64,000 nt of DNA from Chitinophagaceae bacterium. Lineage in GTDB: Bacteria > Bacteroidota > Bacteroidia > Chitinophagales > Chitinophagaceae. This document shows, piece by piece, positions 54,810 through 62,040 of this stretch; positions within the stretch are counted from its first letter, which is position 1; the number at the start of each line of letters is the position of its first letter. The stretch is from positions 1 to 64,000 of the forward strand of contig CANFLL010000004.1 of assembly GCA_947447825.1 (NCBI GenBank). The letters run 5' to 3'. The position numbers and the translations under genes are program-made. Below the pieces are notes generated by a model. It saw only the letters and a list, made by a program, of their open reading frames with translations. It searched no databases and was not told the DNA's origin.

Positions 54810-55817
54810 ATGAACATTGAAATAGCAAAAGAAAAAATTTTAGAAAATGGATTCCTTAATCTCGAACTAGATCCTTCTTTGGATTTATTTGCTGAGATAG
54901 AAAAATTGAAAAAAGAAAAAAATGCAATAATTCTTGCACACTTCTATCAGGAACCCGACATTCAGGATATTGCAGATTATATTGGGGATAGCCTCGGACT
55001 CGCACAAAAGGCACAAAGCACCAATGCGGATATGATTATTTTTGCCGGTGTACATTTCATGGCAGAGACGGCAAAAATTCTGAATCCTTCAAAAAAGGTT
55101 CTATTGCCCGATTTAAACGCTGGATGTTCTTTGGCAGATTCTGCACCAAAAGATTTGTTTAAAGCCTTTAAAGAGAAGCACAGCGACCATTTGGTAATAT
55201 CCTACATCAATTGCTCGGCAGATATTAAAGCCCTCAGCGATATTATCTGTACCAGTAGCAATGCAGAGGCTATTATTAACAGTGTTTCACCAGATCAGCC
55301 CATCATTTTTGCGCCCGATAAAAACTTGGGTGCATGGCTCAATAAAAAGACGGGCAGAAATATGTTGTTATGGAATGGTGCCTGTATGGTTCATGAGATT
55401 TTTAGTTTAGAAAAGATAACCAAGCTAAAGATTCGTCATCCCGAAGCACTAGTATTGGCGCATCCAGAATGTGAGGATGCAATATTGAGAATTTCAGACT
55501 TTGTAGGAAGTACCACACAGATACTAAAATATGCGGTTACTTCTAGTTGTAACACTTTTATTGTGGCTACAGAAACGGGTATTCTGCATCAAATGCAAAA
55601 AGATGCCCCAAATAAGACGTTTATTCCTGCTCCCCCTACCAATAATTGTGCTTGCAACGATTGTCCGCACATGAAGCTAAATACGCTAGAAAAACTATAC
55701 TTGTGTATGAAGTATGAACTCCCCGAAATTACAATGGATGAAAACCTGCGTATTGCCTCTAAAAAACCGATTGATAGAATGTTGGATATTAGTAGGACTG
55801 CGGGACTGATTGGATAA
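54810..55817 (+). CDS. nadA: Quinolinate synthase A
   Basis: Condenses iminoaspartate and dihydroxyacetone phosphate to quinolinate for NAD. The 335-residue protein has the NadA triplicated fold with the three [4Fe-4S]-binding cysteines expected around [33 protein letters not shown] and [12 protein letters not shown]. Also [22 protein letters not shown] at the start. nadB and nadC are not in the window. Shares a bidirectional terminator with the next gene. Confidence 0.95.
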   Translation: MNIEIAKEKILENGFLNLELDPSLDLFAEIEKLKKEKNAIILAHFYQEPDIQDIADYIGDSLGLAQKAQSTNADMIIFAGVHFMAETAKILNPSKKVLLPDLNAGCSLADSAPKDLFKAFKEKHSDHLVISYINCSADIKALSDIICTSSNAEAIINSVSPDQPIIFAPDKNLGAWLNKKTGRNMLLWNGACMVHEIFSLEKITKLKIRHPEALVLAHPECEDAILRISDFVGSTTQILKYAVTSSCNTFIVATETGILHQMQKDAPNKTFIPAPPTNNCACNDCPHMKLNTLEKLYLCMKYELPEITMDENLRIASKKPIDRMLDISRTAGLIG

Positions 55818-55840
55818 ATAAAATAAAACATTAGATAAAT

Positions 55841-55882
55841 AAAAAACCTCTTTTTTCCTGTAAGGGAAAAAAGAGGTTTTTC
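55841..55882. terminator. Bidirectional terminator after nadA
   Basis: The arms AAAAACCTCTTTTTTCC and GGGAAAAAAGAGGTTTTT enclose a 5-base loop. It serves nadA (plus) and the convergent gene ending at 55902. Confidence 0.88.
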
Positions 55883-55901
55883 TTATAAAAAGAATATATT
55901 T

Positions 55902-56459
55902 TTAGAAAGCTTCTTTATTTTCAGTTTTTGGTTTAGCATTGTTTATTCCAGCCATAAATTTTAGTGCCTTCAATAATCGTTGTTCAATATTATCTTCTTT
56001 AGTAAATTCTGTACCAGATACAAACCAAATTTTTGTGCGTACATGGTCTATATAATATGGACTCTGTGGCTCGTTTGTTTTGCTGTTAATTTGCCTAAGT
56101 ATAACCTTGTTTTTATAAGTTTTAAAATCATAAACATCATTACTTCCCGACATATTGCTTACATCTGTTAAATCGCTAATTTTAAAAGTGTAAACGTTAG
56201 TAATATTTTTGCCACCTGTTAATACACGTGTTTCTTGTATTTTAACCGTATCGCCCCCATAGTAAAAGGTTTTATACTTAATAGATGACTCCGTTGCTCC
56301 CTTTGATTGCGGCTTGTACGTTGCTTCAGTACCACCGTATTTTTCAATTTTCTGTCTAATCCAATCTTTAGTACTTTGTTCAGTTTGGGCGTTTACATTT
56401 AGAGATAGCACCATCAGCGATACTCCTGCTACAAGTTGCGAAATTTTTTTTGTTATCAT
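55902..56459 (-). CDS. Secreted hypothetical protein
   Basis: The ATG at 56459 gives 185 residues with a signal peptide (KISQLVAGVSLMVLSLNVNAQ). The longer track start adds a 29-residue hydrophobic extension that spoils the signal sequence. The mature part has VYTFKISDLTDVSNMSG and YYIDHVRTKIWFVSGTEFTKEDN, a beta-rich pattern without a motif I recognise. Function unknown. Convergent with nadA. Confidence 0.65.
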   Translation of the reverse strand: MITKKISQLVAGVSLMVLSLNVNAQTEQSTKDWIRQKIEKYGGTEATYKPQSKGATESSIKYKTFYYGGDTVKIQETRVLTGGKNITNVYTFKISDLTDVSNMSGSNDVYDFKTYKNKVILRQINSKTNEPQSPYYIDHVRTKIWFVSGTEFTKEDNIEQRLLKALKFMAGINNAKPKTENKEAF

Positions 56460-56801
56460 TGTTGTTATTGTTTTAAGTGAGAAAATTTTAATGAAAAATG
56501 TGTAGTAATAAGTATAAATTATAGATAAATCAATACAATAATTCATACTAAACTACACAAAGAACCTTTACTTCTCAAAAATAGGGAGATTTTGTATAAA
56601 AAATTTAATATTAAAACAAAAAGAATCCCTAAATAAGGTAGAAATATCAAATGGTAATATAAATATGACCGTATACTAATATTTCAAGGTATTTGGGAGA
56701 CTGGACTATTAGGAAAATAGGAAATTTGAATAGGCTATTGATAGTTGTTAGATATAAATTTTCAAGCCTTTTAACCTCTAAAAATAATACCTATCATCTA
56801 G

Positions 56802-57422
56802 TTAGTTCGCAGCTCTCGTTATTGGTGCGCAATAGTTTCTTCTTCTATCAGATCCACGAGCTGCCATTTTAAATACATAAGGAACAAAGCTTGGTAAATT
56901 TTCTATTTCTATGGAATGACTGGTAGATGTTTCAGAAATCCACACACTTGTAGCTATTGCTGGATAAGCGGTGTACAATACTTCATAGAAACCAGCTTTT
57001 GGCATAGGATTGCAACTGCACAACACTTTATTACTTGCTTCTTGTGTTACTACTTTAAAATTAGTTACTACTGCAAATACCCCAATTTTAGCTTTAGAAC
57101 CTGCTGTGTGCATTCCTGATGATAATATCTTGGTTTCATCACCACCACTTGTAAGTTGAATGTACGCACCCAATACGTGCATTTGCCCTTCTATAACAGC
57201 CCTTTTATCATTCTTATCAGAAGTGTCTGTTGGTGTTCCATCTTTAGCCTTTGCCACAGCAGTCTGAAACAATATACGCTCAGTAGTTATTGCTGCAACT
57301 GCGGGCGATGGTGTTGGAAAGCTTGAGTTGGGTGAAAGATGCGTCTCAATACTTTGCACTTCAGTTATTAATCCATCGTCAGTGTAAACGTCTCTTGAAT
57401 AATCAACCAGTACTTGTGACAT
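56802..57422 (-). CDS. Small leaderless beta-sandwich-like protein downstream of array C
   Basis: A 206-residue paralogue of the 31278-31901 protein (shared YIQLTSGGDETKILSSGMHT, SKAKIGVFAVVTNFKVVTQ, ENLPSFVPYVFKMAARG, and NYCAPITRAAN). No signal peptide. The C-terminal half looks like a fibronectin-type sandwich. It has the same upstream layout: a conserved leader block and then 21-bp array C. Unlike its paralogue it keeps Cys residues CSCNPMPKAGF in the middle. Function unknown. Confidence 0.8.
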   Translation of the reverse strand: MSQVLVDYSRDVYTDDGLITEVQSIETHLSPNSSFPTPSPAVAAITTERILFQTAVAKAKDGTPTDTSDKNDKRAVIEGQMHVLGAYIQLTSGGDETKILSSGMHTAGSKAKIGVFAVVTNFKVVTQEASNKVLCSCNPMPKAGFYEVLYTAYPAIATSVWISETSTSHSIEIENLPSFVPYVFKMAARGSDRRRNYCAPITRAAN

Positions 57423-57446
57423 GACATTAATGATTTAATAAATGAA

Positions 57447-57476
57447 AAATAATCGGTTGAAAGTAGTCTTATTGTA
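57447..57476 (-). promoter_or_regulatory. Leader block shared with the 31278 gene
   Basis: AATAATCgGTTGAAAGTAGTC then TTATTGTA, nearly identical to 31925-31955. It lies 24-54 bases before the ATG. Conservation at this place, when the arrays beyond it differ, points to a promoter or leader function. Confidence 0.6.
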
Positions 57477-57532
57477 TCTAGCAATACTAGTTAGTTTACC
57501 AGAACAGGCATTTCAGACGTAAAATGGTTATA

Positions 57533-57735
57533 ATAATCACCAATATTATCAATATCTGTATCAAGATTATCATAATCGGTATACCGATGGAAACAATCTG
57601 TATAAAGATTGCCATCATCTGTATACAGATAGTCACCATATTCATACAGATGATGGCAATCGGTTGAAAGATATTGATGATATTGATACCGATTATCGCC
57701 ATCGGTATGAAGATATCCATAATCGGTAAGCCGAT
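57533..57735. repeat. 21-bp array C: ATCGGTATACCGAT units
   Basis: Nine clear units begin at 57554, 57575, 57596, 57617, 57638, 57659, 57680, 57701 and 57722, exactly 21 apart, plus a degenerate one at 57533. The unit is a 14-base dyad of the kind ATCGGTATACCGAT or ATCTGTATACAGAT (both perfect palindromes), plus a 7-base spacer. Its inner edge lies 111 bases from the 56802-57422 gene. The track ORF at 57496-57720 is an artefact. Confidence 0.95.
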
Positions 57736-57931
57736 ATTGGCTTTAGTTATTGATTGGATAATAAAAGATGACTTTATATTTTATTATCCATAGAAGAGGA
57801 AGGAAAAAGGTTTAAAAATATTTAAGTATATGATTATCAATAAATTAATATCAAATAAAGGTTATTGTACAGTTTATTTAATAGTTGTAATGTTTAGATA
57901 GATTAGCAGATATGGAAAGATTATGTTTGAT

Positions 57932-57969
57932 AATAAAAAAGCATTCAATCATTTGAGTGCTTTTTTATT
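57932..57969. terminator. Bidirectional terminator after the two-gene membrane module
   Basis: The arms AATAAAAAAGCA and TGCTTTTTTATT with inner TCAA/TTGA pairing. It lies 15 bases past the stop at 57985 on the minus strand. Confidence 0.8.
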
Positions 57970-57984
57970 AATACGAAGAGACAC

Positions 57985-58323
57985 TTATTTATCAGATTTT
58001 ACTTTATTAGAACCAAAGTATAAACCTAAAACTAGGGATACAATGGAGTTAAGAATAACTTTAGAGTATTCCCAAACGTCTTTAACACCAGAATTATCAG
58101 TACAATCGTTACTGTAGAATACCCTTAATAATGCGAGACCAACATAAATAAAAGCAGCAATTCCTAAAACCCAAGCTGCTAAAACATAAATATCATATGA
58201 ATTAACATCTGTTTTATCGTCTTTCCTGAAGACAGAAAATTTGGAAGTAGAAGATGATGGATTATTTGTGACATCACCAAAGTTTATTGGTTCATCAGGT
58301 ACTGTAGATTTTGTATCTGCCAT
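57985..58323 (-). CDS. Small two-helix membrane protein
   Basis: A 112-residue protein with a soluble Ser/Thr-rich N-terminus and two hydrophobic segments (YVLAAWVLGIAAFIYVGLAL and ILNSIVSLVLGLYFGSN). I recognise no family. It starts 2 bases after the stop of the 74-aa gene, so the two are coupled. It lies between array C and mnmG. Confidence 0.65.
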   Translation of the reverse strand: MADTKSTVPDEPINFGDVTNNPSSSTSKFSVFRKDDKTDVNSYDIYVLAAWVLGIAAFIYVGLALLRVFYSNDCTDNSGVKDVWEYSKVILNSIVSLVLGLYFGSNKVKSDK

Positions 58324-58325
58324 TT

Positions 58326-58550
58326 TTATATTTTTATATTATCGTTAAGTTTAAGTAGTTGTTTAGAACCATCCTTATTTTCTATATAGATTTTACCACC
58401 ATTTTGAATAGTTTTGATAAGTTCATCTGTTAACTCTAAAGATGTTACAATTAATTGTGCTCCACTTGTTGCTCCAGTGATTGCTGTCATATTATTTATT
58501 AATTGAACTGTTTCTGGTTTTAGTGTCATTTCAACTCTTTGACTTTCCAT
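58326..58550 (-). CDS. Small hypothetical protein coupled to the membrane protein
   Basis: A 74-residue soluble protein (VEMTLKPETVQLINNMTAIT at the start, ENKDGSKQLLKLNDNI at the end). No known motif. Translationally coupled (2-base gap) to the two-helix membrane protein, so the pair probably acts together. Function unknown. Confidence 0.65.
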   Translation of the reverse strand: MESQRVEMTLKPETVQLINNMTAITGATSGAQLIVTSLELTDELIKTIQNGGKIYIENKDGSKQLLKLNDNIKI

Positions 58551-58602
58551 AATTTTTAATTTAGTAATGTCAAAAATAGCAATATTTTTCTAATCTATTC
58601 CA

Positions 58603-60471
58603 TCATCTTCCCATAAACACCATCAATATCTGGATATCGCTTGGGCTTACACCACTAATTCTGCTTGCTTGACCAAGCGTACGTGGCCTAACCTTCTTAA
58701 ATTTTTGTTTCGCTTCACTAGAAATGGCTGTTAGTTTTTCAAAATCAAATGTATCTGGTATAACTAATTTTTCTAAATGACTCACTTTTTCTACCAAGTC
58801 TTCTTCTTTACGTATATAAGTTTCGTATTTAACCTGAATTTCCGCTTGTTCAAGGCTATCTTGATCATAGTCTTCTAATGAAGCAGCCAACGTAGGAATG
58901 GCTTGTAGCATACCATCTAGGGTTACATTAGGGCGAAGTATAATTTTAGAAGCCTTTTGTTTATCCTCAATAATAGAAGACTCTATTGTTTCGAAATAAG
59001 GGTTTATATCTTCTGGTTCTACATTATATACACTCAGTATCTTCTTTATTTCAGCTACGTTCTTCTGTTTACTTTCTACCTTATCCAATCGTTCCTGCGA
59101 AGCTAATCCTATCTTATTACTCAAAGCAGTAAGGCGTATGTCAGCATTATCTTGTCTTAACAACGTACGAAATTCTGCTCTGCTGGTAAACATTCGGTAA
59201 GGTTCATCAGTACCCTTGCTTATCAAATCGTCTATCAAAACACCAATATAGGCTTCGTTTCTTTTAATAATAAATGGTTCTTCTTCCTTCACGGCAAGAT
59301 GCGCGTTAATACCAGCCATTAAGCCCTGACAAGCTGCTTCTTCATAACCAGTAGTACCATTTATCTGCCCAGCAAAGAATAGGTTCTTTATAAGCTTCGT
59401 TTCCAATGTATGGGTTAATTGAGTTGGCTGAAAGAAGTCGTACTCAATTGCATAACCAGGACGGAAGAATTTACAGTTTTCAAAACCAGGTACTTTACGC
59501 AAAGCTTTTACCTGAACATCTTCTGGAAGAGAGGTAGAAAAACCATTTACATATATCTCAACTGTGTTCCAACCTTCTGGTTCTACAAATATTTGGTGAC
59601 GTTCCTTATCTGCAAACCTATTTATTTTATCCTCTACACTTGGGCAATAGCGAGGACCGCGGCCTTCTATCCTTCCTTGAAACATAGGGCTTCTATCAAA
59701 ACCAGTCTTCAATAACTCATGTACTTCCTTATTTGTGTAAGTTATATGGCAGCTACGTTGTTGTTCTGGTTTAATTAAAGGAAGGTCTAAATAAGAGAAT
59801 CCTGTTATCACATCATCCCCTTTCTGCTCTTCCATCTTGCTATAATCAAGACTCCTACTATCTACCCTTGGTGGAGTTCCTGTTTTTAGTCTATCTGCTT
59901 CAAAGCCATATTCTACTAATTGTTCAGTAATTCCTGTTGCAGCCTTCTCACCCACTCTACCACCGCCTAATTGTTTTTCACCAATATGAATAATACCATT
60001 CAGGAAGGTTCCACTGGTTATAATCACACTTTTAGCTTTAATCTTATTCCCTAAACCTGTTATTACACCACACACCTTTCCATTTTCTATTATTAGAGAA
60101 CTAACCATATCCTGATAAAAATCTAGGTTATTGGTATGTTCTAGCATTTCTCTCCATTTTGCAGCAAATAGCATCCTATCATTCTGTGTTCTAGGGCTCC
60201 ACATGGCAGGTCCTTTACTTTTATTAAGCATACGGAACTGAATCATTGTCAGGTCTGTAACTATGCCGCTATATCCTCCTATTGCATCTATTTCTCGCAC
60301 TATTTGTCCTTTAGCAATACCACCCATTGCTGGGTTGCAACTCATCTGACCAATGGTTTGCATATTCATTGTAATCATCAAAGTTTTACTACCCATATTA
60401 GCAGCGGCAGCGGCAGCTTCAGAACCTGCATGACCTGCACCAACTACTATAACATCATATTCTTGAAACAT
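58603..60471 (-). CDS. mnmG: tRNA uridine 5-carboxymethylaminomethyl modification enzyme MnmG (GidA)
   Basis: FAD enzyme that, with MnmE, modifies the wobble uridine of certain tRNAs. The 622-residue protein has the FAD motif YDVIVVGAGHAGSEAAAAAA, then SCNPAMGGIAKGQIVRE, GRVGEKAATGITEQL, GRGPRYCPSVEDKINRF, and FRPGYAIEYDFFQPTQLTH. Length and layout are typical. mnmG is often close to the replication origin. On the minus strand TATCTTTG at 60494-60501 is a perfect -7 element 23 bases upstream. Two parS-like palindromes lie just beyond it. Confidence 0.96.
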   Translation of the reverse strand: MFQEYDVIVVGAGHAGSEAAAAAANMGSKTLMITMNMQTIGQMSCNPAMGGIAKGQIVREIDAIGGYSGIVTDLTMIQFRMLNKSKGPAMWSPRTQNDRMLFAAKWREMLEHTNNLDFYQDMVSSLIIENGKVCGVITGLGNKIKAKSVIITSGTFLNGIIHIGEKQLGGGRVGEKAATGITEQLVEYGFEADRLKTGTPPRVDSRSLDYSKMEEQKGDDVITGFSYLDLPLIKPEQQRSCHITYTNKEVHELLKTGFDRSPMFQGRIEGRGPRYCPSVEDKINRFADKERHQIFVEPEGWNTVEIYVNGFSTSLPEDVQVKALRKVPGFENCKFFRPGYAIEYDFFQPTQLTHTLETKLIKNLFFAGQINGTTGYEEAACQGLMAGINAHLAVKEEEPFIIKRNEAYIGVLIDDLISKGTDEPYRMFTSRAEFRTLLRQDNADIRLTALSNKIGLASQERLDKVESKQKNVAEIKKILSVYNVEPEDINPYFETIESSIIEDKQKASKIILRPNVTLDGMLQAIPTLAASLEDYDQDSLEQAEIQVKYETYIRKEEDLVEKVSHLEKLVIPDTFDFEKLTAISSEAKQKFKKVRPRTLGQASRISGVSPSDIQILMVFMGR

Positions 60472-60493
60472 TCTTTATTCTATTATTAGCTTA

Positions 60494-60501
60494 CAAAGAT
60501 A
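60494..60501 (-). promoter_or_regulatory. -7 element (TATCTTTG) for mnmG
   Basis: A perfect TAnnTTTG match on the minus strand, 23 bases before the start codon. No clear TTTG at the usual distance. Confidence 0.45.
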
Positions 60502-60539
60502 ATCTTGCAGCCAATGATACACTTATGTTTTTCTAAATT

Positions 60540-60555
60540 CGTTCCACGTGGAACA
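60540..60555. promoter_or_regulatory. parS-like site 1
   Basis: CGTTCCACGTGGAACA: a 14-base perfect palindrome GTTCCACGTGGAAC matching the bacterial parS pattern TGTTnCACGTGnAACA except the first base. ParB binds such sites near the origin in most bacteria. Confidence 0.65.
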
Positions 60556-60583
60556 TTTAGTATTAATGTTAGGGGTCGAATAA

Positions 60584-60617
60584 TTTGTAGGGACTGAAAA
60601 TTTTCAGCCCCTACAAA
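60584..60617. repeat. Long palindrome between the two parS-like sites
   Basis: Near-perfect 34-base dyad (TTTGTAGGG..TGAAAATTTTCA..CCCTACAAA) with one mismatched pair. It lies exactly between the parS-like sites, whose ends abut it on the right. It may be a terminator for ybeY, which ends at 60638 on the minus strand. Confidence 0.7.
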
Positions 60618-60633
60618 TGTTTCACGTGGAACA
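60618..60633. promoter_or_regulatory. parS-like site 2
   Basis: TGTTTCACGTGGAACA: an excellent match to the parS consensus TGTTnCACGTGnAACA with one asymmetric base pair. 78 bases from site 1. Confidence 0.7.
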
Positions 60634-60637
60634 TTTT

Positions 60638-61066
60638 TTAAAGAGATAAATATTGATTAATGTAGTAATCCTCTTTTTCTCTCATTAACTTAATATCCCC
60701 TTTTTTTTTATCTAAGTAACCACATAAATGAAGGCTTCCATGAAATATTACCCTAAGATTTTCTTCTAATACAGATGTTTTATGGGTAGCTGAATTATCC
60801 TTAACTCTATCTAGGCTAATATAAATTTCTCCAATAACAGGATTACCCTCTTCTGCTAACGAAAAGGTAATTATATCGGTGTAATAATCATGATTTAGAT
60901 GGTCTTTATTAATTTGAAGAAGGTAATCATCTGAGCAGAATATATAGTTCAGCTCATCCAATTCAGTATTTTCTTGTTCAAATAGAGAAATAATAAAATT
61001 TTTAAGTTTGTTTTTATCGGTTAGAGATAGCTTTCTATCCGCATAATTAAATTTTACGCTTGCCAT
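60638..61066 (-). CDS. ybeY: Endoribonuclease YbeY (rRNA maturation factor)
   Basis: Single-strand endoribonuclease for 16S rRNA 3' maturation and ribosome quality control. The 142-residue protein has YYTDIITFSLAEEGNPVIGEIYIS and the metal motif FHGSLHLCGYLDKKKGD. The first two metal-binding histidines are in place; the third His of the H-x3-H-x5-H signature is replaced (Asp/Lys-rich), which is usual in Bacteroidota YbeY as far as I recall. Divergent from feoA. Confidence 0.92.
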   Translation of the reverse strand: MASVKFNYADRKLSLTDKNKLKNFIISLFEQENTELDELNYIFCSDDYLLQINKDHLNHDYYTDIITFSLAEEGNPVIGEIYISLDRVKDNSATHKTSVLEENLRVIFHGSLHLCGYLDKKKGDIKLMREKEDYYINQYLSL

Positions 61067-61176
61067 AATTAGTATTTACTTTTGCAACTTCAAAAATCGT
61101 AATAAAAGAGAGACTACACCGGTTTATTTTTGCTACAGAAAAACTATGGATAGTATTTTCTTAATAAAGAATTGAA

Positions 61177-61398
61177 ATGAGAAGATTGAGTGAGTTAGGG
61201 ATTGGTCAAAGAGCAGTGATACATTCATTTGAAAAGGATGATATTTTTATTAAACTAATGGAAATGGGTTGTGTTCCAGGTGAAGAAGTTAAGGTAATTC
61301 AGGTTGCACCATTAGGAGATCCAATTTCAATTGCAGTTGCAGGATATAATCTTAGTTTGAGATTGAGTGAGGCGAGTAGTATTTTTTTAGAGGGTTAA
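61177..61398 (+). CDS. feoA: FeoA-type SH3-like protein
   Basis: A 73-residue protein with the FeoA fold: LSELGIGQRAVIHSFE, MEMGCVPGEEVKVIQVAPLGDP, and YNLSLRLSEASSIFL. FeoA is a cytoplasmic partner of the FeoB ferrous iron transporter. No feoB follows: the next gene is nadD, 16 bases downstream. It may work with a distant feoB, or have another role. On the plus strand TATTTTTG at 61125-61132 fits a -7 element. Confidence 0.88.
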   Translation: MRRLSELGIGQRAVIHSFEKDDIFIKLMEMGCVPGEEVKVIQVAPLGDPISIAVAGYNLSLRLSEASSIFLEG

Positions 61399-61414
61399 GC
61401 TTAAATGTTGCTAA

Positions 61415-61987
61415 ATGAAAATTGGTTTATACTTCGGTTCCTTCAACCCTATACATATTGGACACCTAATAATTGCTAATCATGTTGCCAATTTTACAGA
61501 TGTGGAACAAGTATGGTTTGTTATTAGTCCGCAGAATCCATTAAAACCATCGTCGGAGCTTTTAAATGAATACCATAGGCTTCACTTAGTTCAAAAAGCC
61601 ATAGAAGATAATCCGAAACTTAAAGCTTCAAATGTGGAGTTTAAACTATCTAAACCTTCTTATACAATAGATACACTTACTCATTTATCAGAAAAATATC
61701 CAAAACATCAGTTTAGTGTAATTATGGGAAGTGATAGTTTTACCAACCTTCCTAAATGGAAGAATTTCCAAGAAATACTAAATAACTACCCACTAATTAT
61801 TTATAAACGACCGTTATTTGAAGTAGATAATTCAAAATTGAATACTTTGGTTACAATATTAGAAGCACCTTTATTGGAAATATCTGCCTCTGCTATTCGT
61901 AAGAGTATTAAGATTGGAAAAAGTATTCAATATCTTGTTCCAGAGGTTGTAAATAAAGAAATTAAGGATAACGGATATTATAAGTAA
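61415..61987 (+). CDS. nadD: Nicotinate-nucleotide adenylyltransferase
   Basis: Transfers AMP from ATP to nicotinate mononucleotide in NAD synthesis. The 190-residue protein has the nucleotidyltransferase motif GSFNPIHIGHLIIANHV and the ISAS-type C-terminal motif LEISASAIRKSIKIGKSIQYLVP. Other family points: WFVISPQNPLKPSSELLNEY and IMGSDSFTNLPKWKNF. Likely co-transcribed with feoA. Confidence 0.94.
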   Translation: MKIGLYFGSFNPIHIGHLIIANHVANFTDVEQVWFVISPQNPLKPSSELLNEYHRLHLVQKAIEDNPKLKASNVEFKLSKPSYTIDTLTHLSEKYPKHQFSVIMGSDSFTNLPKWKNFQEILNNYPLIIYKRPLFEVDNSKLNTLVTILEAPLLEISASAIRKSIKIGKSIQYLVPEVVNKEIKDNGYYK

Positions 61988-62040
61988 GAGGTATATAAAA
62001 TGCATTACTTACCGCATCTTTGCATCTTGTTTTATTGGCT

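Noticed and set aside
57496-57720. 74-codon Ile/Met-rich ORF over array C
   Set aside because: Periodic artefact of the 21-bp repeat.
16578-57735. CRISPR array
   Set aside because: Spacers of 3-9 bp and units of 21 bp are too short, no cas genes are present, and the dyads are in every unit.
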